From NCBI GenBank assembly GCA_024516155.1, contig JAJJXM010000008.1, positions 868,001 through 932,000 of the forward strand: 64,000 nucleotides of DNA, read 5' to 3'. Below, in pieces: positions 38,367 to 50,875 of this stretch (within the stretch, counting starts at the first letter, position 1; each line of letters starts with the position of its first letter). The stretch is from Pyronema omphalodes (lineage: Eukaryota > Ascomycota > Pezizomycetes > Pezizales > Pyronemataceae). Under the pieces are notes generated by a model, which saw only the letters and a program-made list of their open reading frames with translations, did no database searches and was not told the origin of the DNA. Both the position numbers and the translations under genes were made by a program.

Positions 38367-38460
38367 TTAACTTTAGCACCTTAGCACCTTAAACCTTAGC
38401 ACGCACATTTAACCTTAGCACCTTGGCAACCTTTAAACCTTAAACCTTAACCTTAAAACC
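38367..38460. repeat. Simple repeat of CCTTAA/TTAGCACC type
   Basis: Irregular array of ACCTTAAACCTTAACCTT and TTAGCACCTTAGCACC units. It recalls telomere-like sequence but is not TTAGGG. Confidence 0.7.
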
Positions 38461-39463
38461 ACCAAGAGTCCAAGACATCAAGACATTTCAAACTCAACCA
38501 ACTATCGTACGTATGGCATGATATGTATGTAGAGTCAAGCCTCCGTCTCGTCTCACCAAGACTCCCTCATATATAAGCGGAAAGCCCCAAAAGCCTCAGC
38601 CGCGCACTAATGACTCCTATCTGAACGTCGGGCATATCCATGACGCCAGAGAACGGAGGGGGAGGACCATAACCATCAAATAGACTAGATTAGCGTCGGT
38701 AGTTGCTTGCAGTGTGCATGGAGAATAGAATTGAGAATCGGGAATCGGGAAAGTTGAGAGGTCGATTTGATTCAAGACAAGAAAAGATAAGACAAGATGG
38801 CTTGAAGGTACATTTGTGCCTGAAGACATACATAGAGAAAACTGCAATGACGTAGTTACGTAACTGATTTGATTTTCGGTTCGCTTGGATCTTGACTCCT
38901 CACTTTAGAGAAAGCTTGGTTTCGGGTTTTTTTTAACGGGAGGCGAAAATGAATGTTTCATGGAGGATAATCTTGGATAATTGTGGATAAATATTTAGCC
39001 GCGTTGAGAGTTAAATCCTTGAATTCTTAGATCCTCGGATTCTCATTCGTTTTGGGGGGTTTTTTTTTGTGTATATATTTTGTTTTCCTTTTGCTTTCAG
39101 TTTTTGTTTTGTTGTTTTAATTTTGTGTATTTTATATTTATTTTAATTTTTATTGTCTAATTGATTTTCATATTTTTTGATTAGTTATTATTTTGGTGCA
39201 TGATTAGTTAGTTCAGTGAGTCACAAAGGGGATAAAAGGAAGAAATAAAGGAAGAAATGCAGTGAGTCATGATTGAGTCATGAGTGAGTCGATATGAATC
39301 GGTGCCTTTAATATATTTCCGGAATGACGCCTGTGAAATGGGGGTTTGGCATAGAAGAGTACAAGAGAGGATGTGGTCTGTTCCGGCCTACGGCCGGTCC
39401 ATTGTGTTGCCTCTACAAATCGAACCGTTGGTACACAACTCCAACTGTTGATAAACTGGTTAC

Positions 39464-39507
39464 TCGTGCCTAAAGATGGTGGCTAGCGCCACCATCTTTA
39501 GGCACGA
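39464..39507. repeat. Perfect 44-nt palindrome
   Basis: Two 20-nt arms (first arm TCGTGCCTAAAGATGGTGGC) around a TAGC loop, with no mismatch. It would form a strong hairpin in DNA or RNA. No flanking target duplication was recognised, and no gene is close. Confidence 0.9.
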
Positions 39508-40399
39508 ACATATAATGTGACGGGTTTCGACTATATATATGATGTGATCTTAAGAATCTGAAACTCGCCTATGATTCCCGCAAGAGCAGCCTGGGATAAA
39601 CAATATTCCTAGTGATGCAGTTGATGTTATCCTGTGACAGCAATATTCTGACATTTTTCCTCTGCCTGACCCTTCACAGATATGTGCTGGAACACAAAGT
39701 TCATTGGGGCAAGCAGAAGATATTTTCTTGCCGATTGGAGGATTTGTCGAGTAATTTCACCTCTACAATATATCATGGGTTGTAACTTCAGGACAATAAC
39801 TCTCGAATTCTTGACCAGCCACTTCTGTATTGAGAGGTTTCTACACAATCACCAGGTTTTCGATTTGATTTCAATTTCTTGGGCCTTGCCAAACTCAATA
39901 TTATGACATATGGTACAGTTTTGATATATATCGGAGGCTCTAACTTTTACCCCAGGATCTCGCTGGGAATCGTCCCAGAGCGTACATGATATCTTGGGCC
40001 TGTTGTCACCCTTATTCCTTATGCTGGTTTTACTTCTCGTCTGTACATTTGGAGCCCTGTTTGCTCTTTTTCCACTGGCCTCTCTGAACTCACCTGTCTC
40101 CTCTCTCCTCACTGAACTGTTCTTCTACTTCTCACCTGTCCTCTGTCTTTAACGCTACCATATTGCCTCTACTCCTTTTCTGCCCTTCTCCCTCTCCGTC
40201 TCTTCACTCGTATTATTTCTTCAGCTTTTACATCACAGTTTATCTTTCTCACTTTGCCAATCCTTCCGCCATTTTATGTACATATGTGTCTGTGTTTCAT
40301 GTTTGTTTTTTATTTTTTTATTTTTCACATTGTGCAGCATTAACTTTCATGTCGATTCAGAAAGACTTTATGCACATTCTAAGATTCGATCAGTGCTCC

Positions 40400-40696
40400 T
40401 CAGCCTGTTCTCATTCTTTCCGAGTCATTCTTTGATATCCTCGTGATGCTTCTGAAGCTCAGTCTCAGTAATGGAAAATCCTCCTTGGGAGGCTTCAAAA
40501 CGTTCTCTGCTTCCTTCCACTGTTTTTCTGCCTTGAGCCTATTCAAATCCGCTTTATATATCTCCTCACACAGTGTGTCAAGATTCTCCTCAATAAAACC
40601 GCAGTTGCTTAACTTCATCTGATAGCGTCTCGTCGACTGTATCTGCAGCATGCGGCAAAGGTCACAGGTGTCCGTATATTTTATCCGGCCAACCAT
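40400..40696 (-). other. Unassigned ORF, 98 codons
   Basis: Starts MVGRIKYTDTCDLCRMLQ; helical and charged, with one CxxC. Possibly the end of a degraded transposon protein, since repeats surround it, but I recognise no family. A real gene is not supported by splice or promoter signals. Confidence 0.25.
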
Positions 40697-40950
40697 TAAC
40701 AGCTGAATTGCATCATGAATTGTATCAAAGGTGCGAAGTGGTTCGGGATTGGAAAGGCGAATGCGATCTGTGCCCAGGCAGCCAGGAGAGCAGTCTTATA
40801 TGTTTCCCATCGAATCTGTTCCGGTTGCCACGGTTGCCGGTTTTACCATCCCGCCATGTATTGCCGAAGCTTTTGTATTGCCGCCCGACAGCCAGAGGAG
40901 TTCATGTTTAAATTAGTCTGAAATTACATCATCACAGCTTTTAATAATAA

Positions 40951-41178
40951 CGCTATACCGTATCAGGCAAATAACTAAAATATACCTGCTTATATAGTAA
41001 AAAAAGGCGACTAAAAACCTCTAAATCACTTTCTGCAGACGCTATTCCATTTCAGGTGCGTACTAAAACATCTGCTTATAGTATTCTGAAAAAGGCGACT
41101 AAAAACCTCTAAATCACTTTCCGCAGACGCTATTCCATTTCAGGTGCGTACTAAAACATCTGCTTATAGTATTCTGAT
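40951..41178. repeat. 88-bp tandem repeat, about 2.6 copies
   Basis: Two nearly identical units (for example GGCGACTAAAAACCTCTAAA at 41006 and 41094) and a degraded partial copy upstream from 40951. Non-coding. Confidence 0.9.
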
Positions 41179-41946
41179 AAAATTCGGGGATATCATCGGA
41201 GTTTAGGTATTCATTTTGCTGTAATTGTGGTGAGATGATAACTGGGGACCGCTACAAAACAATAAGGGGAAAGTAGAAATGAGATATAGAAATATCAGAA
41301 TAATGAATGAAACACGTGGGATGAAAATGACGACCGGCCGGAACTGTAACTCGAAGTATCTGGATGAGGAGTAGATCTATTCCCTCATGAGGTATCCTAC
41401 CTGGTGTCAGATATGAATCTTTTCTTTGCTGTCGTCGAAAAACTGGCTCTACTTCGTTGAACTAGATTTCGAGACGAAGCGGATACACAAGATATTCAGG
41501 ATATGAGTCAAGTATATATATTCCCGTGATTCATACCCATGATTCATACCCAATTACCGCAACCCCTCTCAAAAGATAGACTTCACGGACTTCTTTGAAT
41601 CACTTGGTAACTTATAATTTCCCTCTATATGCATGTATATATCATATCTCTATACTCTTGAAAGCAGCAGAAAAATCCCACCGTATTTTCCTCATCATGG
41701 TTCATGGTTCATGAACTCGGATTTTGAATGTGGAATTATTAAGCTCAGAAAACCATCACGAGCATGTATAGCAAGAGTAGTGATGATATGCCTTTGCCTA
41801 TGATATAGGCGGGAATATTTCATGTTGATCTGAAGGACTTCGAAGTTGATAATTGATGTGGATGGTGTACACTTATCATGGTTTCGGGTTTGAATCTTGG
41901 AAATTCTTTTCGTACGGAAGTTGCGGGCTCAGTTTTTGATGAGTTT

Positions 41947-42110
41947 GAGTCGGAAGATACTCGGGGAACCCGGAAATCCCGGAAATCTCGGGAGGTCCGC
42001 ATAGTCAAGCCACGCTTTCAGTGTTGAATGAAATGGAGTCGGAAGATATCCGAAGAGCCCAGAGATTTCGGGAAATCCGAAAAGTCCGCGGAGTCCGGCG
42101 TAACCGAGCC
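41947..42110. repeat. Degenerate 89-bp duplication
   Basis: GAGTCGGAAGATA begins both copies (41947 and 42036), followed by similar runs of CCGGAAATC/CCGAAAAGTCC. Diverged, non-coding. Confidence 0.55.
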
Positions 42111-45100
42111 TGTCTATATCTGCCCATTCCCATTCGCACCCGTAGCCCGTTTGACTCAGTAACTTCCCGATGTATGGCAACATGTAAGTATCATAAGTTT
42201 GTGTATGTATATTCCCGAGGAAAAGTTGGATTTGGGAGACTGCCATGGTCATGAGATTCGATACCGGAATAGAAGTTTGGATGCGTGATGCGGGTTTCCG
42301 TTGGATACGGAAAACTGTATCGAGTGAGCGTTCATGATGGACGTTTTGAATGAAGCTAGACTAGAACAAAGCTGGATAAAGCTGAGAGAAATCTGAACCA
42401 AACTGGCTAAAGCTGCTTTAATTTGGGTCGAAACTGAGTTGAAGATAAAACCGCAGCAAAGCTGCAAGCTGCAAACTGCGAAAAACTTGCGTTCGGTAGA
42501 TATCATACATATGTATGTAAAGTACATTCCAAATTCCAACCATTCATAAAGCAGCAGGTACCCGCTGTCTACTAAATAGAGTGCATATAAAACTTAAAGA
42601 CCCGCTTTTGCAGGTCAGCAGGTCTACGGATGAACCGGAGCGGGGAACCCGCGGTATGATGGCCGGCTATCGGAGTAATGCGGGGATCCAGACATGCGGG
42701 CTAAAGTGTATCACGAGATGTAAGCCCGCATCATGGAGTTTGATTCGTCTGTAATGTGGTTCGGTACAACGGTGAATCTGGTGCTCTATTATATTCCCTC
42801 ACCTGATTGTGGATTCCCGAGCAAAGGGAAATCTCAAGACTATTGCCTTCCATGAAGCAGTTAATATTTTTGATAATAGTTGAGATTGGCTACGATAGAG
42901 CTCCTGATCCTTCCATTTTTCAAGGGAACCTCTAAAGTTGTGCTTGTGCTGTTGCTATGGGCGGATTCTGTGAAGCACACCATATGGTGCCATACTCGTG
43001 CCTCGAGTTCATCGGAGCGAATTAATTTATCAGGCGCTGTCAAGCACCTATCATAGAGCCGCGTGCTACAGTTCCGTAATTAGGTGCTGTTTCTAGGAGA
43101 ACAAACTTCGTCTGAGGAAGGGTATTGGAGGAAGCGGACGGAGCGCTGCGCTCTAGATGGCGGCCGTATTTACCGCTGTCTAGTTTCATTGGCCGCCCGA
43201 TGATCGATAGATATGTGCGATAACCACTGGACGCAAGCCTCAGTACCCAGAATAGGCATAAACTGGGGCTGTGATTTTTAGGCTCTTACATGTGTAGATA
43301 GGCATGGGGTTACGGCGGCTTCGTACGCGCGGAGCAGCCACTGCAAGCCATGACTAGGTGCTGTAACGTGATCCTGGTGGGGATCGATTTCATCGGTGTC
43401 GGTGGCTAAATGTGGCTGCGAATCAGAGTGATTTTTGTGTCTCATGAGGAGTTAATGAACAGGATTGGCGGGAGAAGATCAGATGATCGGAAAATCAAAC
43501 AGCGAAAAATTAGACCAAGGTTTGATCAAGTCTCAGTATGATTGGGGATCGAAAACTGCAAACAGAGAGTGACATAAGGCTTGAGTTTCTGGCTCATGCT
43601 GGGTTCCATGAAAAAAGTGAAAATGTTGCGTGCTCGCGCAGCATATGCTTTTGCACGCCTATGGTTACCATAGTATGACGAGGTAAGGAGACTCGGTCGT
43701 GAACGTCTTGCACATCGCTCTTCATCCGATGTTGAAACCCATTACAGTTTGCCACTGAAAGTCTCCCGAGGCCCCCGGCGGTGTGCTCCGACAGAGTTCG
43801 ATCGACTTTGCGTGCGGTGATCTGAAGCTCATGTAATGGTCTCCGAGCACAGTTCATTTGCATGTACATAGACATACGTCCGTGTGGTTATGTTTTGAAT
43901 TGTAATATCCATCGTTGTTTCCATCGCCAATGAAAGTTGGTTGCGTTGTCTAGAGACCTTGTCTTGTTTGGTAAGACCTTGTCTGTTTTGCTGGCTACGT
44001 ACGCTGACGATGCATGGAGGAAGTGATCGTAGACAGGGAAAAACGTTTCATATCACATTTTCATGATTCCTATTGTGATTCCTCAATGATGCATAAACAT
44101 TTTGATGCGTTGGAAAAATTTGCAGGGTCTCGCCATGAGTTGAGATGCTTAGCGAGAACGAGTTGTCTGAGGCATCGCACCGGGCTCGAGATTGGGAAGT
44201 TTGTTGCTTGAATAAAAAGTTTGTCGGGCTATGGTCTCGTGCTGTATTCCTCTGTTCCTCTCGATGCAGTGATACCTGTAATACCCGGAAAGCAGAGGCA
44301 GGCTACTTCAGTGAAGGCGGGCATCCGGAAGAGAGGGTATGAAGCCGTTTGTGTCGTTCGTTGCATAATTTCGACTGATGATGATTCATCTGTGCTGTAG
44401 CTTGTCGGCGAAAGTTGAAACAACGTTGCGGAAGTTGTAGAGGGCATTGAAACAAATGACTCGCTGCGGCGGTGGGAACATCGTGCTAATAGTTTACTCA
44501 AGTAGCTTCGCGGCCAAACTTGCGGCGAGGTGGTACACTAAACCGATGGAAGTAACCCAACCTCCACCTTTGAACGTTTTGAGCAGGAGGCGGCGATGCA
44601 TCACCACACTACAAGTCGAAACAAATCATTGTGAGTCGAAACAAACATCTCAGGAGCGGGGAAACATTCTGCTAAACCGCTCTCAGGATTCTAGACGCCC
44701 GCCGGAGGTGGTGAGAATTTGAAGGTTCAAGGTCTCAGCCACGCCAACGCGATCTACCCGGTGCGGGCCGATCACACAAGACCGGTCCCAGACTTCAATG
44801 CCCGCTGGCTTTACTATTTCCGTCCATACTGACTTCGCTAGACTGTGACTCGAAGTCGTTTTACGGCTTAGCTGCCATAACCGAACGTCAAAACTGTCTG
44901 TGCGCGAGCTACCGGGAGTACCCCCGAAGCTCTAGCTCTACGGGTAGACGTCATAATTCGCGAAGAACACACGTCAAACTTCACGGGCACGCGTTTGGCA
45001 AAAGCAGGTGGAAACAAAATTTTTACCTCACTCGCCTCGTTTTTCCACTACACCTCCTGCATCTCGTGCTGCATCAGCTCATCATCATCAAGTCATCGAC

Positions 45101-45526
45101 AGTGAAACCGATGAGCTGTCAGTTACAACACATTCCTCCAGTTCGTGTGTTGAGCTAACTATCTTCGATGTTTTACAGATGCTAAGTGGATGCTTCGTTT
45201 TTTTTTTCCGAGCACATGTCAGCCCTTCGTGGTTGTTGACGAGCTTCGACTGTATTCTGCGGCTTTCAGCAAAATCCCTACCATCAAACAAAATTGAATG
45301 TTAGACAGGTCGCATTTGTCAGGATGACAATTCTGGGGATCCGGCCAGCACATCCTGAGGAAAATCCGGAACTGAGATTTGATACCAATGCTCGTACAAC
45401 AATCCAATTCCCTGACCTTTCGAAACCCCGAGCTTCAAACTTTGGGACGATTTCGGCAGCGATTTCAGTGCCCTGTGAAGCAGCTGGGGCGAGAGCAAGG
45501 AAACAAGGGCGCTTTTAACCCTTGAC

Positions 45527-46638
45527 GTGTTAAACAGACCACGTCGGTTCCTACAAGGATTCTCCGGGCACAGGCGAGATTCTTTCGATGATTGGTACGA
45601 ACTAACGCGCCTTTCAAGGATCTTATTACGTGCGTCTAACCCAATCATCTCTAGATCTGTGTTACCAGATACCGAGATGTATCTTTTTTTGGATGCCACG
45701 CTCCTGCCAGAATGTTCCAACGTCAAACCTAACGTCTGGTCTCGTCAGTCTATTGTTGTATTGCTCCAGAAGCCACCCAACAAATATATTTTTGATGGGA
45801 TTTGGCCATCAATAGCAATGCCATCGGAGCCATCGGAGTCATCGGCATCACTCAAATTTCTCAATCTCGTTTACGAACGAGTCAATAATGATCCAATGAT
45901 TTTGAACTCTTTGCTACCGGAGGCTCCACTAAAACCAGGATTCTACTGCATTATGCGTCTTACCGTGCACTTTTCAGCTCCAATTAAAGTTCATTGCGTG
46001 GAGACTTTGTTGGCTCATCCGGCCAACCATCGGTTATGAAAATTCTTCCCATAGGTCCCATTGCACCTGGTATCCGGATTGACTCTTGTCGTGGACCGCT
46101 GCCGTTTCTCCATGTTTGCACTTCAAAAACCGGACCGACTTTACGGCCGTGTGAATGGTTAGTTGGGCATTTGAAAACTGCAATGAATTGTCATTGCGCC
46201 AGAGGCTTGCCGATGAATTGTTGTCTTGCCTGCTTCGGCGAGCTACACATGGCTACCATCGGAAAATCAGCAAATACTCCGGCCTTCGCTGCTCTTGTGA
46301 GTGCTCTTGTGACTATGTCAAAGAATTGCTTCGCATTTGCTTCGATTTGCTTCCTCGAACCCCCATTTTCCAAAGATCCAGAAGGTGAGTCCCCGGTTTA
46401 TACCCCCAACTTTTCAATGTTGCTATCCCAGCCAATCATGCAAGACATCATGCTTCTCGATCCCTCTGGTAACAACGATTGGGTCCCAGATGCGAACAAG
46501 CTTGGTGAACTCCCGCTTTTAGAAACTCACATCACACCCCTTCTGTTGCCAGAGGTCTCCTTTGCCTTTGTTGCCGCCTTGTTTCCCCACGTCCTTTCCA
46601 TGATGGTACACAAGACTAAGCCATGTACTGACCAGTAG
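45527..46638 (+). other. Unassigned ORF pair, possibly a decayed or spliced gene
   Basis: ORFs of 170 codons (45527-46039) and 214 codons (45994-46638) overlap in different frames, with a third candidate frame at 46155-46388. The first has a protein-like composition (DWYELTRLSRILLRASNP, LPDTEMYLFLDATLLPE). I found no splice model that joins them cleanly and recognise no family. A decayed gene or transposon protein is possible. Confidence 0.3.
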
Positions 46639-46752
46639 CCTAGAGCTGACTTTGCTGCCCCTGCGTATGGTGGTTTGTAGGCAGACCAGCACGATCTTCG
46701 GGTACCGCCATTCGTAGCGTGGTGCGCTATATAGAGTAATGCGCAGCGAGAC

Positions 46753-48408
46753 ATGTTTCTATCAAATACATTTGCACTGTTCCGACCTCCGGTTCAAATT
46801 CAGGTGCATTTGCAGGTACAGATAGCGTCCGCTTCAAGCTCCCCCACTGCACATAACAAGCAGCCTCACCGTCCCTACCTTCAGCAATTTTTTGCTACAA
46901 ATCCATTTACACTGTCAACACCCTCATTCTTTCCCAAACCACCACCACCACCAGCAACAGAGTCGACCAGTTTCAGTGTTGCTGCCGCCGCCTTCGCTTC
47001 GCCGACTCGGCACAGTTTAGTGCACCCGGAAGCCACTGCGCAACAATCACCGACACTACGGCATTTATCGTCATTATTAACATCACGAGAGCAACAACCT
47101 GCACCTGAAGCTACAACCCCTACAGCAGTAGTAACCCACGAGGTTCATTGCCAAAGATACTACTGCTGGAATCCGATCAGCTTTCCGAAACCCCCGACCC
47201 CACGGACAATAATGCTGAGTGATGATTCGACTCAACGGAAAGCAACGATAACCACAAATCCACTACTCACAGGATCAATTACGAAATCGTCCCAGACTAA
47301 GAAAAGCGTGCTCTCGTACTTGTCGTCGCGAGCGGGGCAGAGTTTTCTTGACCGTCTAGAGGAGGAGACAAGATTAAAGAGGAAAAGCTCACGGGCGAGC
47401 GTTGAGGGGGAGGCGGCGGAGGGGAGGGGAACAGCGTCATTATCACCGGCATGTGCTGCAAAAACTGCCCAAGACGGTGACAGGGCCGTGCACGAAGTCT
47501 CACTCGGGACTGGCGTGAAGGAATCGTGTGGGGAGGTGGATAGGAATGCCTGCGGATCGACGAGATTGGCGGCGGTGTTGGAAGGTGGCGCCTCAATTAC
47601 TCGAAAGTGCGCGCTGCAACGAACCCACGTTCGAGACACCACGGTCGAACACGTAGCGACGGGGGTGAGGGATGTGCGGGGCGGCGACGAATCAACGGAT
47701 GAGGATGCGTTGGCTGCGACCGGCAGAAGCAGCACCACCAGCAACCGCACCACAACCCCCAGCAACACCACCACCACCCCCGGCAGCCTCAGACGCACCG
47801 GCGTTATTCCTGCATCGACAGGGTCGACTAGATTCTCACGTGTGGGGGGGTGCAGCGCGGCAAGCGACGTGGACGGGGCAGGCGATGGGGTCCTGGGTGA
47901 GTACATACATGATGGCCTATCCCCTTCGATTTGTTTTATAGCATCAAAGCAAAGCAGTCCAGGCAGCTGTACACTGCATCTCTCTTACAGTTGTTTCTGC
48001 AGCGGGCTAACCAACGCAAAACAATACACAGACCGACGTCCAAGCACTAGCATCGATCCTCTTCCTCTCCACTCGAAGCTCGACGCACAGGATCAATTGC
48101 AGTTGAAGGAGAGCTTCAAGACTGAGACTTTTAATCTGCTTGTGCAGGACCTTACATCAGAATACAAACCAGCAAAACAAATTCATACGACGATGGTTCT
48201 CGGCCGGCTGGAATTCGGATATCCCTTTCGCCTGGTAAGCAGCCTCGCCGAAGCCACAGACTTTCAGTCAGACTGCCGAGCATACCGGATCATCCCAAAG
48301 GTGGCTGGCATGCATCGGCATCTGGCTGTGAGGATTCCTATTTGTGCAGATAAGCTAACACATGTTTGCGTTGTTACAGTTATCTCGTGCTACGGCTGCA
48401 CCCGTTGA
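46753..48408 (+). CDS. Long Ser/Thr/Pro-rich ORF of uncertain status
   Basis: A 551-codon uninterrupted ORF. The first 150 residues are Pro, Ser, Ala and Gln-rich; then comes a helical part (KKSVLSYLSSRAGQSFLDRL) and a Ser/Thr-rich part. It is too long to be likely by chance, but its composition is low-complexity and an antisense ORF of 224 codons overlaps it. Its end shares reading frame with the first exon of the next gene (48193-48234). It may therefore be the 5' part of that gene: 46753-48234 joined to the later exons would give 1,308 residues. The alternative is a separate or non-coding ORF. No domain recognised. Confidence 0.35.
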   Translation: MFLSNTFALFRPPVQIQVHLQVQIASASSSPTAHNKQPHRPYLQQFFATNPFTLSTPSFFPKPPPPPATESTSFSVAAAAFASPTRHSLVHPEATAQQSPTLRHLSSLLTSREQQPAPEATTPTAVVTHEVHCQRYYCWNPISFPKPPTPRTIMLSDDSTQRKATITTNPLLTGSITKSSQTKKSVLSYLSSRAGQSFLDRLEEETRLKRKSSRASVEGEAAEGRGTASLSPACAAKTAQDGDRAVHEVSLGTGVKESCGEVDRNACGSTRLAAVLEGGASITRKCALQRTHVRDTTVEHVATGVRDVRGGDESTDEDALAATGRSSTTSNRTTTPSNTTTTPGSLRRTGVIPASTGSTRFSRVGGCSAASDVDGAGDGVLGEYIHDGLSPSICFIASKQSSPGSCTLHLSYSCFCSGLTNAKQYTDRRPSTSIDPLPLHSKLDAQDQLQLKESFKTETFNLLVQDLTSEYKPAKQIHTTMVLGRLEFGYPFRLVSSLAEATDFQSDCRAYRIIPKVAGMHRHLAVRIPICADKLTHVCVVTVISCYGCTR

Positions 48409-50875
48409 GCAAGTTGCTCCGACTGATGCCGAGTCTACTCCCGTAGTGGAGGACGGCATTTGTTCCCAGCCTCTTCCTGCCGGAAGCCAGGTTGTTGCAA
48501 TTGTCGACGAGGCTTCGGATCTTAGCAATGTTGACCAGCGGGGACTGCCCTCCGGCTCCAATGTCGTGGTAATCGTTGACCAGCACTTCGACCTTCGCTT
48601 CCAGCCTCGTCCTGTCGAGGCAGATCCCGACGCTATCACTGAGGCACCATCTGCCGAGTAAGTTGGTCTGTGCCCAGAGTTAAGGCTAGTTACTAATAAT
48701 AGAAACAGGACTAATGAAACTCGTCTTCGATGGAAGGTTGTTCATCCCGATTACACTGAGAAGAATGAATTAGTACTTCACGGTAATGGATCAGGTGAAT
48801 CTTCCGAAAGCCACGAGCCCAAGGAAAGAATTGCCGCGCCTGAAAACAAGGGTTTGAACGAGAAGCACAGTGTTGAGGCTTCAACTGAAGAGCAGGTTAC
48901 CGAGCCTGTTGCTGAGCAGATCGCGGTTCCTATCGCGGAGCTTCTTGAGGACACTGCTACCCCCGTTGCCTTGCCAGTTATTGAGACCGAACCCATCGTT
49001 GCAACCGCAGAGGCCGTCGAGATCGAGCAACCCGTTGCCGTTCCGTTCCAGGAGTCCAACGTCGTCACCATCGAGGACAATGTCATCGAGGTTAGCACCA
49101 CCAAAGCTCCAGGACTGGAGGCCGAGACCGAAGTTTCGGAGCCAGTTGTCGAGGAGCCCGAGGTTGACGTAACTTCACAGGTTCCCGCCAGATGCATGTC
49201 CCCCATCCCGTTGCACTGGACCGAAGAGCAGACTCTCGAGATTGTTGCCAAGGTCAAGACCGCCGTCAAGGACAAGCTTCCCGGTCGGCCCGAGTCCATT
49301 ATCGACCCCGAAGATCTTCCTGCTCTTCCCGAGTCTCCTGCTTTGGAGCCAGTAGAGCCCGAAGGTTCTAAGGTTGGTCAAAATCAAGCATCTCAACCGG
49401 GAACCCCGCTTATGGAATCATCCAAGGATGCCGTCATGAGAATCCTGCCATACGCACCATTGACACCTCCCGAAACTCCTCTGGGATTCCGCCCTGGACG
49501 TGGTCGCTCAAACACCATCGAGTTCAATCTGCCTATTCCCAACTACATGCAGACTCCCCTCACCCCCAGTTCGGTACTAGACTCCCCTATCCTTTTCCGT
49601 GCAAAGCAAGAATCTCCATACTTTATTCCCGCTCCCCCATTTCCCTCATCCAGTTCTGTAGTCAAATCCCGCCGCCGTGTAAAGGAGGCTATCAGGGAAG
49701 AAGACGAGAACAAGGACTCAAATATTGAAGAGATCCGACGAGATGTTTACCCCTCCCCCCCTGCCTCCCCGATGCCAAAGGGAAGGGAGCTTGCCCGTGT
49801 TCCATCATTCACTGTTTACCCATCCCCCCCTGCCTCAATACATAATCTGACCATAGAGGAAAAGACCGAGGACCAACACTTCCACATTCCCGACGCCCCA
49901 TGGGCCACCGCGGAAGAAATTTTCCAGTCGCCTTACAGCTACACCTACGCCCGCCCCGAGACACCCCATTCCTGCGCCCTTTCCCGTCGCTGGTCCGGAG
50001 CATCTCGCGCTACCTTCAACACTGGAATTACTACCCCTGCTGTCTCTCGCCCTGCCTCCGCCATCGGACACCACGCCCCTGGTAAGCTTCTCACTTGGAC
50101 TGACTCCGCCGAGCCTACCCGCTCTGAGTCTCGTGCTTCCAACCGCCGCAGCAAAATCATTGTTCCCCCCACTCCCGAACCTCCCAAGCCTATCTTGAGG
50201 TGGTCTATCTCGATGCCCTTGATTAGGGAGCAATGGGATCTCCAGACACCCCAGATTATGCCTGGTGCCCAGATGCAGCACGCCGACGACGACTATGAGC
50301 ACGTCACCATTCCCGGACGTATCCAGCTCCTTCCCATGACTCGCGGAGTCATCGTCACTCCTCCTCGTGTCGAGCGCCGCAAGAAGCACCGTATGCGCCG
50401 TAGCGATTCCCTCGGTCCTCACAGACGCAAGGTCAAGTCGCTTATCAATTATGGACATGATGATCTAGAGGGTCTTGGAGGACTTTTCGGCTTCAATGCC
50501 ATTCCTGAAGCCCCTGAAGAGAGGATTACCGAAATTGTTGACAGCGGTGATGAATACACTAAGGAGGATATCGCACGCGCTTTGGAAGTCAAGGCGCCCA
50601 TGGTTAAGGTTCACACTCTTCCTGGACTTCAGAGCAACATCTCGGTAGACGATAAGATTGCCACTATTGTCAAGACTGCTGCGGTTTTTACTTCTGCTAT
50701 CCCCGTTAAGAAGGCCGAGGCAGATGTAAAGGAGATGACCCCCAGTGTTAAGGAGCGTGAGAGGAAGAGAGATGTCCTCAAAAGACTCCAGAAAGGATTT
50801 GGAAGCCTCAAGGACAAGGCAAAAGAGAAGACCAAGGAGAAGATTTACAGACCCCGTGCTATTCCCAGGGATTAA
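48193..50875 (+). CDS. Large disordered protein of unknown function
   Basis: Model: exons 48193-48234, 48380-48657 and 48709-50875, 828 residues. Introns of 145 and 51 nt (GTAAGC...CAG and GTAAGT...CAG) restore one frame. The start MVLGRLEFGYPFRL follows a C/A-rich 5' UTR-like stretch. After exon 2 there is a Glu/Val/Pro-rich acidic segment (about 150-260). Next is a Pro/Ser region with repeated YPSPPAS motifs (several SP and TP sites). A basic patch (ERRKKHRMRRSDSLGPHRRK) could be a nuclear signal. The C-terminus is Lys-rich and helical (KERERKRDVLKRLQKGFGSLKDKAKEK). No known domain; most is predicted disordered. The many S/T-P sites would suit a phospho-regulated scaffold, but that is a guess. 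The gene may begin upstream at 46753. Confidence 0.7.

Larger units (their letters stand above)
37535..45526. other. Gene-poor block with small repeats
   Basis: About 8 kb without a confident gene. It holds a CCTTAA-type simple repeat (38367-38460), a perfect palindrome (39464-39507), two reverse-strand ORFs of 88 and 99 codons (39849-40112 and 40400-40696), an 88-bp tandem repeat and an 89-bp degenerate duplication. Parts are AT-rich (39.0-39.2 kb). Confidence 0.6.

Noticed and set aside
39380..41345. Possible inverted-repeat element bounded by GTTCCGGCC and GGCCGGAAC
   Set aside because: The matching ends are only about 9-13 bp, interrupted, and no target duplication was found.
47232..47906. 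224-codon reverse-strand ORF
   Set aside because: Antisense to the 551-codon ORF, with Ser/Val/Pro low complexity and no motif.
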